Part shown: positions 25,257-33,660 of the stretch, in pieces
Layout of the letters: each line of letters begins with the position of its first letter
Numbering within the stretch: the first letter of the stretch is position 1
NCBI GenBank assembly: GCA_045567335.1
Contig: JBJLCZ010000008.1
Coordinates: 1-43,768, forward strand
Length of the DNA: 43,768 nt
Source of the DNA: Pelagilacustribacter sp045567335
Lineage (GTDB): Bacteria > Pseudomonadota > Alphaproteobacteria > Pelagibacterales > Pelagibacteraceae
Direction: 5' to 3'
Made by a program: the position numbers and the translations under genes
Notes under the pieces: generated by a model
Databases searched by the model: none
What the model saw: only the letters and a program-made list of their open reading frames with translations
What the model was told of the DNA's origin: nothing

Positions 25257-25621
25257 AAAAATTTACGTTACTATTTTTAACTTTCTATTTATGTGTTAAT
25301 TCAACTTTTTCTAGTGAAATTAAAAAAAAAGAAATAGAAATTTTTAAAAATATTAGGTGCTTAGTATGTCAAGGCCAATCAATTTCAGACTCTAACTCTG
25401 AGTTTGCTCAAACGATAAAATTAGTTATTAGAGATCTTGTTAATCAAGGTAAATCCGAAAAAGAAATTTACAAATTTCTTGTAGATAAATACGGAGAATG
25501 GATAGTTTACAAACCTTCACTAAATAGAAAAAATTTTATATTATGGTTTATGCCATATTTTATATTATTCCTTGGAGGCTATTTTATTTTGACTTATTTA
25601 AGAAAAAGAAAGGATACTTAG
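25253..25621 (+). CDS. ccmH: cytochrome c maturation protein CcmH
   Basis: A 122-residue protein with a signal peptide (about 1-20), the redox motif R-C36-L-V-C39-Q-G-Q-S-I and a C-terminal membrane anchor (about 98-116). It is the short CcmH (CcmL) form with one redox domain; the TPR-containing CcmI part is not fused and no ccmI gene follows. ccmA and ccmB, the ATP-driven part of the system, are also absent here and must be elsewhere if System I is complete. Confidence 0.95.
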   Translation: MKKFTLLFLTFYLCVNSTFSSEIKKKEIEIFKNIRCLVCQGQSISDSNSEFAQTIKLVIRDLVNQGKSEKEIYKFLVDKYGEWIVYKPSLNRKNFILWFMPYFILFLGGYFILTYLRKRKDT

Positions 25622-25668
25622 ATATTTAATATATATACTTTTTTTTGATTAGATAGTATTTTGACAAT

Positions 25669-26169
25669 ATGAAAATTAAATTTTACTTAATCTTATCATT
25701 ATTTTTAGTAATCATTTCAAGTGCTATTGCTAATGATAAAAACGATATTATGATTTATACGGGAACATTTGATGTCATTGATAAAGAGGGAGATGATCAA
25801 ACTACATTAATTGGAATGGAACATAAAAATCCAAATTTATTTAGAGATACAATATTAGGAAAATTTTCTCCTATAAGTGGAGCCTTCGTAACAGCAAAAG
25901 ACTCAGTTTATTTATATACTGGAATAGAGGGTCAATATAATTTGGGTCCTCTAAACATATTACCAAGCTTCACTCCAGGATATTATGAAAAAGGAAGTGG
26001 TAAAGATTTAGGAAATGTTCTTGAATTCAAAAGTGAAATAAAATTAGGCATAGACATATTCAAAAATTCTAAAATAGGATACAGTTATAGTCATATTTCT
26101 AATAATGATTGGGGAGAAAAAAATCCTGGAACTGATAATCAATCAATAACTTTTTCAAAAAAGTTTTAA
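25669..26169 (+). CDS. PagL-like lipid A deacylase family outer-membrane protein
   Basis: A 166-residue protein with a signal peptide (1-21, ending A-I-A) and alternating beta-barrel-type strands ending in a C-terminal phenylalanine, as in outer-membrane barrels. The motif S-H142-I-S144-N-N near the C-terminus, followed by N-P-G, matches the H-x-S-N active site of PagL, which removes the 3-O-acyl chain of lipid A. The third catalytic residue of PagL is a glutamate 12 residues after the serine; here that position is D156. It sits 48 bases after ccmH and 4 bases before the hydroxyacid oxidase gene. Activity is inferred only. Confidence 0.78.
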   Translation: MKIKFYLILSLFLVIISSAIANDKNDIMIYTGTFDVIDKEGDDQTTLIGMEHKNPNLFRDTILGKFSPISGAFVTAKDSVYLYTGIEGQYNLGPLNILPSFTPGYYEKGSGKDLGNVLEFKSEIKLGIDIFKNSKIGYSYSHISNNDWGEKNPGTDNQSITFSKKF

Positions 26170-26173
26170 ATTT

Positions 26174-27322
26174 ATGTCCTTAAAAGATTGCTATAACGTA
26201 GAGGACTTCAGAAAATTAGCTAAAAAAAATTTACCAGCTCCAATATTTCACTATATTGATGGAGGTTCGGATGACGAAACCACCCTTAAAAGAAATACAG
26301 AGTCTTTTTTAAAATGTGATTTGGTTCCCAATATTTTAGCAAGCGTTGGAAAACCAGATCTTTCTACAAATGTTCTAGGACAAAAAATTGATTTACCAAT
26401 ATTTTTATCTCCTACAGCTATGCAAAGGTTATATCATCATGAAGGTGATAAAGCGTCGGCAAGAGCTGCAGAAAAATTTGGAACTTTTTATAGCATGTCA
26501 ACTATGGCCACTTCTTCTATAGAGGAAGTTGCAAATATTTCAAGAGGACCAAAATTATTTCAACTTTATATTCACAAAGATCAATCTCTCACAGATAATT
26601 TAATTGACCGATGCAAAGCTTCAGGTTTTAAAGCTCTTTGTTTGACAGTTGATACTGTAGTTGCTGGTAATAGAGAGAGAGATCATAAATGGGGTTTTAC
26701 TACACCACCAAAACTAACATTAAAAAGTATTATTAGTTTTATGACCCATCCTACTTGGTCTTTAAATTATTTAACTAATGAAAAGTTTCAATTAGCTAAT
26801 GTTTCTCATTTCACAAAGAAAGGTTCAAGCATAGCAAAAGGAGTAATGGAGTATATTAATGAACAATATGATCCAGCAATGAGTTGGAAAGATGCAGAGT
26901 ATGTAATTAAAAGATGGGGAGGTCCTTTTGCACTAAAAGGTGTTATGTCAGTTGAAGATGCAAAAAAAGCATTAGATATAGGTGCCTCTGCAATTATGCT
27001 TTCCAATCATGGGGGAAGGCAACTTGATGGATCTCGTTCACCGTTTGATCAACTTCCTGAAATTGTAAACGCAGTAGGAGGAAAAATTGAGATTATAGTC
27101 GATGGTGGAATTAGAAGAGGTACACATGTTTTAAAAGCATTATCTCTTGGGGCTACAGCCTGTAGTTTTGGAAAGGCATTTCTTTATGCATTAAGCGCTG
27201 GAGGTCAAGAGGGTGTAGAAATGTTGTTGCAAAGAATAAAAGATGAAATTACAAGGGATATGATTTTACTAGGCTGTAAAAACATTAAAGAACTTAATAA
27301 AAGTAAAATTGCATATAGATAG
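26174..27322 (+). CDS. FMN-dependent alpha-hydroxyacid oxidase/dehydrogenase (LldD/GOX family)
   Basis: A 382-residue TIM-barrel flavoenzyme. Family residues seen: Y27 in F-H-Y-I-D-G-G, Y132 in L-Y-I-H-K-D, T-V-D160, K255 in A-L-K-G-V, and catalytic H279 with R282 in S-N-H-G-G-R-Q. The family oxidises L-lactate, glycolate or mandelate to the 2-oxo acid. A membrane-association loop region (about 180-215) fits an electron-transport-linked dehydrogenase. Neighbouring aminotransferase and glcDEF genes make glycolate or lactate the likely substrate, but sequence alone does not decide between them. Confidence 0.92.
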   Translation: MSLKDCYNVEDFRKLAKKNLPAPIFHYIDGGSDDETTLKRNTESFLKCDLVPNILASVGKPDLSTNVLGQKIDLPIFLSPTAMQRLYHHEGDKASARAAEKFGTFYSMSTMATSSIEEVANISRGPKLFQLYIHKDQSLTDNLIDRCKASGFKALCLTVDTVVAGNRERDHKWGFTTPPKLTLKSIISFMTHPTWSLNYLTNEKFQLANVSHFTKKGSSIAKGVMEYINEQYDPAMSWKDAEYVIKRWGGPFALKGVMSVEDAKKALDIGASAIMLSNHGGRQLDGSRSPFDQLPEIVNAVGGKIEIIVDGGIRRGTHVLKALSLGATACSFGKAFLYALSAGGQEGVEMLLQRIKDEITRDMILLGCKNIKELNKSKIAYR

Positions 27323-27371
27323 TGCAAAAAATGCATATATAAGATAAAATAATTTAGCGTATAAGGGTTAA

Positions 27372-28535
27372 ATGAAATTAGCAAAAAATTTAGATAGATT
27401 AGGAACAGAGTCAGCTTTTAGTATTTTAGCTGAAGCTAAAAAATTAGAAGCTCAGGGAAAAGAAATGATTCATCTTGGATTAGGTCAACCTGATTTTAAA
27501 ACACCAAAACACGTGGTTGAAGCAGCAAAAAAAGCAATTGATGATGGTCATCATGGATATGTTTTAGCTAATGGGATTTTAGATTGTAGAGAGGCTGTAT
27601 CAAGAAAAATTAAATCGCTTTACAAAAAAGATATCAGCCCCGAAAGAGTAATGATCATGCCAGGTGGGAAGCCCACAATGTATTTTGCTATTTCAATGAT
27701 TGGCGAACCAGGCTCAGAAATAATTCACCCTACCCCCGGTTTTCCTATTTATGAGTCTATGATTAATTATACTGGAGCAAAGCCTGTACCTTATGATTTA
27801 ACAGAAGAAAAAGATTTAAAATTCGATCCAGAAAAAATTTTATCTCTAATCACAGATAAAACTAGGTTACTTGTTTTAATTAATCCTAACAACCCAACTG
27901 GAAGTTTCGTTGAAAAATCTAAAATTGATTTTCTTGCTGACGGATTAAAAAAACATCCTCATGTAGCAATTTTAAGTGATGAAATTTATAGTCGACAAAT
28001 TTATGACAACAAAGAAATGCCAACTTTTTTTAATTATCCAGATTTACAGGAAAGACTAATTGTTTTAGATGGCTGGAGCAAAGCTTATTCTATGACAGGA
28101 TGGCGAATGGGTTGGAGCGTTTGGCCAGAAAAATTAATTCCGCATATCACTAAGTTAGCAATAAATAGTTTTTCTTGTGTTAATGCGCCATCACAATTTG
28201 CTGGTATAGCTGCGCTTGATGGTCCGGATGATCCCATTCATGAAATGATGAAAAAGTTTGATCAAAGGCGCAAATTAATTCATAAGGGCTTAAACGACTT
28301 ACCCGGAGTAACATGTAGTTTACCTGGCGGAGCTTTTTACGCATTTCCAAATGTAAAAGGGACAGGAATGAATGGGTCAGAATTTTCAAAAAAATGCATG
28401 CATGAAGCAGGAGTTGCAATAGTTCCAGGAACGGCTTTTGGAAAAACATCAATAGATTATGTTAGATTTAGTTTTGCTGCTTCTCAGGATAATATTCAAA
28501 AAGCCCTTGAAAAAATTGGAAAAATGCTTGGTTAA
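27372..28535 (+). CDS. class I/II pyridoxal-phosphate aminotransferase
   Basis: A 387-residue fold-type I aminotransferase of the aspartate aminotransferase family. Seen: G-L-G-Q-P-D-F (36-42), N-P-N-N-P-T-G (171-177), the cofactor D203-E-I-Y206, the Schiff-base lysine K237 in W-S-K-A-Y-S-M-T-G-W-R-M-G, and the C-terminal R-F-S-F. Substrate is not fixed by these motifs. Placement between two hydroxyacid oxidases suggests it aminates their 2-oxo product, for example glyoxylate to glycine; this is inference. Confidence 0.93.
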   Translation: MKLAKNLDRLGTESAFSILAEAKKLEAQGKEMIHLGLGQPDFKTPKHVVEAAKKAIDDGHHGYVLANGILDCREAVSRKIKSLYKKDISPERVMIMPGGKPTMYFAISMIGEPGSEIIHPTPGFPIYESMINYTGAKPVPYDLTEEKDLKFDPEKILSLITDKTRLLVLINPNNPTGSFVEKSKIDFLADGLKKHPHVAILSDEIYSRQIYDNKEMPTFFNYPDLQERLIVLDGWSKAYSMTGWRMGWSVWPEKLIPHITKLAINSFSCVNAPSQFAGIAALDGPDDPIHEMMKKFDQRRKLIHKGLNDLPGVTCSLPGGAFYAFPNVKGTGMNGSEFSKKCMHEAGVAIVPGTAFGKTSIDYVRFSFAASQDNIQKALEKIGKMLG

Positions 28536-28587
28536 GAGACATTTTAGTATTTTGACCAAAAACAATTAAAGCTGTAGTATTTCATTA

Positions 28588-30084
28588 ATGACAAGTCTAC
28601 AAATGCCAAAAATTGAAAAATCTATTATCTCTAACAAAGATAATATTATCTCTGACATAGGCAAAATAGTAAAAAAAGGGAATTTATTATTTCACCCTGA
28701 TGAAATTAAGCCTTACGAAACAGATGGTCTTGTTGCTTACAAACAAGCACCTTTAGTTGTCGTACTTCCTGAAACAATTGAGGAAGTCAGTGAAGTGCTT
28801 AAATATTGTAACAAGAATAAAATAAAAGTAGTTCCTAGAGGAGCTGGAACTGGATTGTCAGGTGGATCATTGCCATTAGCGGATTGTGTTTTACTAGCTA
28901 TGGGAAAATTTAATAAGATCTTAGAATTAGATTTTAAAAATAGATGTGTAGTTGCTCAACCTTGTGTAACAAATTTAGCAATCACTAATGCAGTACAAGA
29001 CAAAGGTTTTTATTATGCTCCAGATCCATCTAGTCAGATAGCATGTTCTATTGGTGGTAACGTGGCTGAAAATTCTGGAGGTGTTCACTCTTTAAAGTAT
29101 GGAGCAACTACTAATAATCTTTTGGGAATTCAAGTTGTTCTTATGGATGGAACAATAACAAGGTTTGGCGGTAAAGTAATGGATTCGGAAGGTTATGATT
29201 TTTTAGGATTAATGACTGGCTCAGAGGGATTGTTAGGAGTTATTACTGAGGTTACAGTAAAAATATTAAAAGCTCCAGAAGTAATTAAAGCTGCTCTTGT
29301 AGGTTTTCCTACCATCGATGATGCTGGAAATTGTGTCTCTGAAATAATTGCTAAAGGAATAATACCTGCCGGTATGGAAATTATGGATAAAGCTTTAACT
29401 AAAGCAACCAATGATTTTTCAAAAGCAGGCTACCCAACAGATGCTGAAGCTATGATGATAGTAGAACTTGATGGAACAGAATTTGAAGTAATGGAATTAA
29501 TTGATAAGGTGAAGGATATCTCTGAAAAAAATAATTCTACTAGTTTAAAAATTAGTAAAACGAAGGAAGAAAGATTAAAATTTTGGGCAGGAAGAAAAGC
29601 TGCCTTTCCAGCGTGTGGCGTCCTGGCTCCAGATTATATGTGTATGGATGGATCTATACCAAGAGGAAAATTAGCAGAAGTCTTAAAAGAAATTACAAGA
29701 TTGTCGAAAAAATATGATCTTCCAGTAGCAAATGCATTTCATGCAGGAGATGGAAACTTACATCCACTAATTATGTTTGATGCTAACAATCCAGAGTCAC
29801 TAAGAAAAACAGAGGAGTTTGGAGCAGAAATTTTAAAGTATTGCGTAAAAGTAGGGGGAGCGTTAACCGGTGAACACGGAGTAGGAATTGAAAAAAGAGA
29901 ATTAATGTGTGAAGCATTTAATAACACAGATATTCAGCAACAATTAACTATTAAGATCGCTCTTGACCCAAACTCTTTACTAAATCCTGGTAAAGTTTAT
30001 CCAATATTAAGAAAATGTGCTGAGGAAGGAAGGGTTCATGTCCATGGAGGAAAAACAAAATTTCCAGACATTCCAAGATTTTAG
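28588..30084 (+). CDS. glcD: glycolate oxidase FAD-linked subunit GlcD
   Basis: GlcD is the catalytic flavin subunit of membrane-linked glycolate dehydrogenase, producing glyoxylate. This 498-residue protein has the FAD_binding_4 domain with P-R-G-A-G-T-G-L-S-G-G (83-93), C-S-I-G-G-N-V-A-E-N-S-G-G and S-E-G-L-L-G-V-I-T-E. The oxidase C-terminal domain has N-A-F-H-A-G-D-G-N-L-H-P and G-E-H-G-V-G-I-E-K. The length is standard. Its 3' end overlaps glcE by about 47 bases. Confidence 0.96.
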   Translation: MTSLQMPKIEKSIISNKDNIISDIGKIVKKGNLLFHPDEIKPYETDGLVAYKQAPLVVVLPETIEEVSEVLKYCNKNKIKVVPRGAGTGLSGGSLPLADCVLLAMGKFNKILELDFKNRCVVAQPCVTNLAITNAVQDKGFYYAPDPSSQIACSIGGNVAENSGGVHSLKYGATTNNLLGIQVVLMDGTITRFGGKVMDSEGYDFLGLMTGSEGLLGVITEVTVKILKAPEVIKAALVGFPTIDDAGNCVSEIIAKGIIPAGMEIMDKALTKATNDFSKAGYPTDAEAMMIVELDGTEFEVMELIDKVKDISEKNNSTSLKISKTKEERLKFWAGRKAAFPACGVLAPDYMCMDGSIPRGKLAEVLKEITRLSKKYDLPVANAFHAGDGNLHPLIMFDANNPESLRKTEEFGAEILKYCVKVGGALTGEHGVGIEKRELMCEAFNNTDIQQQLTIKIALDPNSLLNPGKVYPILRKCAEEGRVHVHGGKTKFPDIPRF

Positions 30085-31297
30085 TCAATCAGTATTTAAA
30101 CCTAAAACAATAAAAGAAATTTCAGCAATTGTTAATGATTGCTATAAAAAAAATATTCCTTTAGAGGTTAATGGATATAAATCTAAAATTAGTATTGGAA
30201 GAAATTTTCAAGCAGAAAAAACTCTAGATCTTTCAAGCTATTCTGGGATAATTGAATACAAGCCTGAGGAATTATATATAAAAGTTAAGGCCGGCACTTC
30301 TCTTAAAGAGATAAAATCTGAATTAAATAAAAATAATCAGCAACTAGCATTTGAACCGGTAGATTTTGGACTAATTTTTTCTGGAAAAAGCAATGAAGGA
30401 ACAATAGGTGGAGTTGTTTCTTGTAATTTTTCAGGACCTAGAAGATTTAAAGTTGGAAGTGCAAGGGATCATATTCTAGGATTTCAAGGCGTTAACGGAA
30501 AGGGCGAAATAATTAAATCAGGCGGTACTGTAGTAAAAAATGTTACAGGATATGATTTAAGTAAAATAATTGCTGGATCTTATGGTACGCTTGTCGTATT
30601 GACAGAAATTTCAATTAAAGTTTTACCTAAACCAATTTCAAATAAAACTATAATTATTGAAAATCCACACTTACGTAAAGCATTAGAATATTTAAATTTA
30701 GCTCTCTCATCTTCAAGTGATCCATCCGGTGGAGTTTTTTATCCAGAGTATTTTAGAAATTTTTTTACATTTAATGACTTAACTACCGAGGGCCCCATCA
30801 CCGCTATAAGAATTGAGGGGTCTAATAATTCTATCGATCATAGAATTACAGAGCTACGTAAAGAATTAGAAATGCAAAAAAATGAAATTGTAATTTTAGA
30901 ACCTGAACAGTCAAATATTTTTTGGGAAAAAACTCGTAGTTTAGAAGTTTTTTCAAATTTAGATAATAGTTTACTTAAAGTAGTATTACCTCCTAGTGAA
31001 ACCTTTGAATTTTTGAATAAACTAAAAACCTATAAAATAAAATACTTTATAGATTGGGGTGGTAGTTTAATTTGGATACAATTAAGCGATATAAGTTCAA
31101 AAATATTAAAGAATATTAAAGAATTGGTTGGAAAAGCCTCAGGATATTTAACGGTTATTAAAATAGAGGAAAATCTTAAAGCACAAGTTGATGTTTTTAC
31201 AATTGATCCAATTAAATATAAAATAACAGAAAAAATTAAAAAAAGTTTTGATCCAAAAAGAATTTTAAACCCAGGAAAAATGTATTCAGGAATTTAA
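30038..31297 (+). CDS. glcE: glycolate oxidase FAD-binding subunit GlcE
   Basis: GlcE is the second flavin subunit of glycolate dehydrogenase. Seen: L-E-V-N-G-Y-K-S near the N-terminus, E-G-T-I-G-G-V-V-S-C-N and G-G-T-V-V-K-N-V-T-G-Y-D-L, both typical of GlcE, then a shortened C-terminal domain ending R-I-L-N-P-G-K. I choose ATG 30038 (419 residues) because AAGGA lies 7 bases upstream; ATG 30044 is also possible, and the frame runs back to a GTG at 30017. The start lies inside the end of glcD. The stop overlaps the glcF start by one base. Confidence 0.94.
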   Translation: MSMEEKQNFQTFQDFSQSVFKPKTIKEISAIVNDCYKKNIPLEVNGYKSKISIGRNFQAEKTLDLSSYSGIIEYKPEELYIKVKAGTSLKEIKSELNKNNQQLAFEPVDFGLIFSGKSNEGTIGGVVSCNFSGPRRFKVGSARDHILGFQGVNGKGEIIKSGGTVVKNVTGYDLSKIIAGSYGTLVVLTEISIKVLPKPISNKTIIIENPHLRKALEYLNLALSSSSDPSGGVFYPEYFRNFFTFNDLTTEGPITAIRIEGSNNSIDHRITELRKELEMQKNEIVILEPEQSNIFWEKTRSLEVFSNLDNSLLKVVLPPSETFEFLNKLKTYKIKYFIDWGGSLIWIQLSDISSKILKNIKELVGKASGYLTVIKIEENLKAQVDVFTIDPIKYKITEKIKKSFDPKRILNPGKMYSGI

Positions 31298-32595
31298 TGC
31301 AAACTTCATTCACAGAAAAACAGCTTGAGAATAAAGATAACAAATCTAGTGAAAGCATTTTAAGGAAATGTGTTCACTGTGGAATGTGTAATGCTACATG
31401 TCCTACTTATGCAATTAATGGTGATGAGCTAGAAGGACCAAGGGGTAGAATATATTTAATAAAAGATATGTTGGAAAACAAAAAACCAGCTAACAAAAAA
31501 ATAGCTCAACACATAGATAGCTGTCTTTCTTGCTATGGATGCATGACGACATGTCCCTCTGGAGTAAATTACATGCATTTAATTGATCATGGCAGAAATC
31601 ATGTTGAAGAAACATATAAAAGACCTTTATTTGACAGATTGTTTAGAAATATTCTTTCTTTAACTTTGCCAAAGCCTAAAGTTTTTCATTTTTTAGCATT
31701 AGCAATTAAAATTATAAGACCTTTTAGTTTTATAATGCCAGAATTTTTTAGAAATTCTTTAAAGTTAATGCCAAATAAAATTCCGTCAAAAAAAATTAAA
31801 ACTCAAAAAGTTTATCCTTCAGATGGAAAAAAAACAGTTGCACGTGTAGCGCTATTAGTTGGTTGTGTTCAGAGAGTTATTTCACCTGAAATTAATGAGT
31901 CAACAATTAGACTGCTTAATAGGCACGATGTTGAAGTTGTTGTTCTTCCAAAAATAGACTGTTGCGGTTCACTAAATCATCATTTAGGTAAAAAAAAATT
32001 AGCTCATAATTCTTTTGTAAATAATATTAATCTTTGGCATGATGAATATTTAAAAAATGGACTAGACGCTATCATTAGTAATACTTCAGGCTGTGGTACG
32101 ACTTTAAAGGACTACGGTTTTATTTTTAGAAATGATAAAGAGCTAAAAAAAAAGGCTAAAAAAATTTCAGAATTAACTAAAGATATAACAGAATATTTAG
32201 ATGTAAATTTAAAACTTAAGATTAAAAACAACAATGAAAAAAAGTACAAGATTGCTTATCATTCAGCTTGTTCCATGCAACATGGACAAAAAATACATGA
32301 GCAACCAAAAAATTTAATTAAACAAACTGGTAATATAGTATTAGACATTCCAGAAGGACATATGTGTTGTGGTTCGGCAGGAACATACAATATTTTACAT
32401 CAAAAAATGGCAAAATCTTTATTAAGAAATAAAGTAGAAAATATTAAAAAAATTTCTCCTGATTTTATTTCTACAGGAAATATTGGCTGTATGACGCAAA
32501 TAGGGGCTGGAACTAAAATCCCAATAGTGCATACTGTAGAAGTTATGGATTGGTTAACAGGTGGACCTAAACCCTATAAGTTAAAAAATTTTTAA
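31297..32595 (+). CDS. glcF: glycolate oxidase iron-sulfur subunit GlcF
   Basis: GlcF passes electrons from the flavin subunits toward the quinone pool. This 432-residue protein has two ferredoxin-type 4Fe-4S motifs, C25-x2-C28-x2-C31-x3-C35-P and C76-x2-C79-x2-C82-x3-C86-P, and two CCG domains (D-C-C-G-S-L near 225, M-C-C-G-S-A-G-T-Y near 350). It shares one base each with the glcE stop and the downstream start (TAATG at both junctions), pointing to translational coupling. Confidence 0.96.
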   Translation: MQTSFTEKQLENKDNKSSESILRKCVHCGMCNATCPTYAINGDELEGPRGRIYLIKDMLENKKPANKKIAQHIDSCLSCYGCMTTCPSGVNYMHLIDHGRNHVEETYKRPLFDRLFRNILSLTLPKPKVFHFLALAIKIIRPFSFIMPEFFRNSLKLMPNKIPSKKIKTQKVYPSDGKKTVARVALLVGCVQRVISPEINESTIRLLNRHDVEVVVLPKIDCCGSLNHHLGKKKLAHNSFVNNINLWHDEYLKNGLDAIISNTSGCGTTLKDYGFIFRNDKELKKKAKKISELTKDITEYLDVNLKLKIKNNNEKKYKIAYHSACSMQHGQKIHEQPKNLIKQTGNIVLDIPEGHMCCGSAGTYNILHQKMAKSLLRNKVENIKKISPDFISTGNIGCMTQIGAGTKIPIVHTVEVMDWLTGGPKPYKLKNF

Positions 32596-33548
32596 TGAAG
32601 AAAATTCTTGTAACAAGAAAACTACTTAAAGAAAACGAAGAAAAATTGAGCAAATTATTTGAAGTAAAATTAAACCAGAATGATAAAATTTATTCTGCCC
32701 AGGAAATAATTGATAACTCAAAAGATTGTGATGGTATTTTAAGCTCTGTAACTGATCCAATAAATTCTGATACTATTTCAAAATTATCGAATTCAATTAA
32801 AATAATAGCAAATGGCGCAGTTGGTTTTGGAAATATAGATTTTAAAAAAGCTAGAGAAAAAGGAATAGCAGTCACTAACACGCCAGATGTTTTAACAGAT
32901 GCAACAGCAGATATTCAAATTTTACTACTATTAGGAGCATCTAGAAAAGCTTATGAGGGAAGAATTGCAGCTGAAGCTCAAAACTGGAAATGGTCATGGG
33001 ATTTTTTGTTGGGCAAACAAATGTCAAATAAAAAGCTTGGCATATTAGGCTTGGGAAGAATTGGAAGAGCTGTAGCAAAAAGGGCAAAAGGATTTGGAAT
33101 GGAAATACATTATCACAATAGAACAAGACTTCCATTAGAGTTAGAGGAGGGAGCAATTTATCATAAAGATTTAAAAAGTCTTTTTTCAGTAAGTGAATTT
33201 TTATCAATTAATTGTCCCGCTACACCGGAAACGATTAAAATAATAAACAAGCAATCATTAAGTTATCTTCCAGAAAATTCTGTAATTGGTAACGCAGCAA
33301 GAGGAGATGTAGTAGACGACGAGGCAATGATAGAAGTTTTAAAAAATGGAAAAGTGTTTGCATATGGACTTGACGTTTATAATGGTGAACCAAAAATTCA
33401 TCCAGAATACTTGAAATTAAAAAATATATTTCTTCTTCCTCATCTAGGAAGCGCAACTAAGAGAACAAGATGGGATATGGGTTTTAGAGCCACACAAAAC
33501 TTAGAAGATTTTTTTAATAACAAAAAACCCAGAGATTTAATAAATTAA
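32595..33548 (+). CDS. D-isomer-specific 2-hydroxyacid dehydrogenase (glyoxylate/hydroxypyruvate reductase type)
   Basis: A 317-residue NAD(P)-dependent enzyme. Seen: the Rossmann motif G152-L-G-R-I-G157, catalytic R236 in A-A-R-G-D, E265 in N-G-E-P and H283 in L-P-H-L-G-S-A-T. The pattern is closest to glyoxylate/hydroxypyruvate reductases, which convert glyoxylate to glycolate. Translational coupling to glcF supports that substrate and implies the cell can run glycolate-glyoxylate in either direction. The cofactor preference is uncertain: the N-R-T-R after the second strand suggests NADP. Confidence 0.92.
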   Translation: MKKILVTRKLLKENEEKLSKLFEVKLNQNDKIYSAQEIIDNSKDCDGILSSVTDPINSDTISKLSNSIKIIANGAVGFGNIDFKKAREKGIAVTNTPDVLTDATADIQILLLLGASRKAYEGRIAAEAQNWKWSWDFLLGKQMSNKKLGILGLGRIGRAVAKRAKGFGMEIHYHNRTRLPLELEEGAIYHKDLKSLFSVSEFLSINCPATPETIKIINKQSLSYLPENSVIGNAARGDVVDDEAMIEVLKNGKVFAYGLDVYNGEPKIHPEYLKLKNIFLLPHLGSATKRTRWDMGFRATQNLEDFFNNKKPRDLIN

Positions 33549-33650
33549 TACAATCTGAAATTGAACTCTTGCCTTTTAATTTCGAGTTATTCTCACTTAT
33601 GACTTGGACTCAACATAGATTTCTGCTTAAATCAATTATTAATTAATAAA

Positions 33651-33656
33651 AGGGGG
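33651..33656 (+). promoter_or_regulatory. strong ribosome-binding site of dctP
   Basis: AGGGGG lies 4 bases before ATG 33661, inside the A/G run AAAAGGGGGA. It resembles the site before the symporter operon at 6843. The 112-base gap before dctP (33549-33660) holds no other feature I can support; a promoter is expected there but no clear -35/-10 pair stands out. Confidence 0.6.
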
Positions 33657-33660
33657 ACAT

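Noticed and set aside
27323..27371. Glycine riboswitch before the glyoxylate/glycine genes
   Set aside because: SAR11 uses glycine riboswitches elsewhere, but this gap is only 49 bases and the 52-base gap before glcD likewise lacks the paired aptamer motifs.
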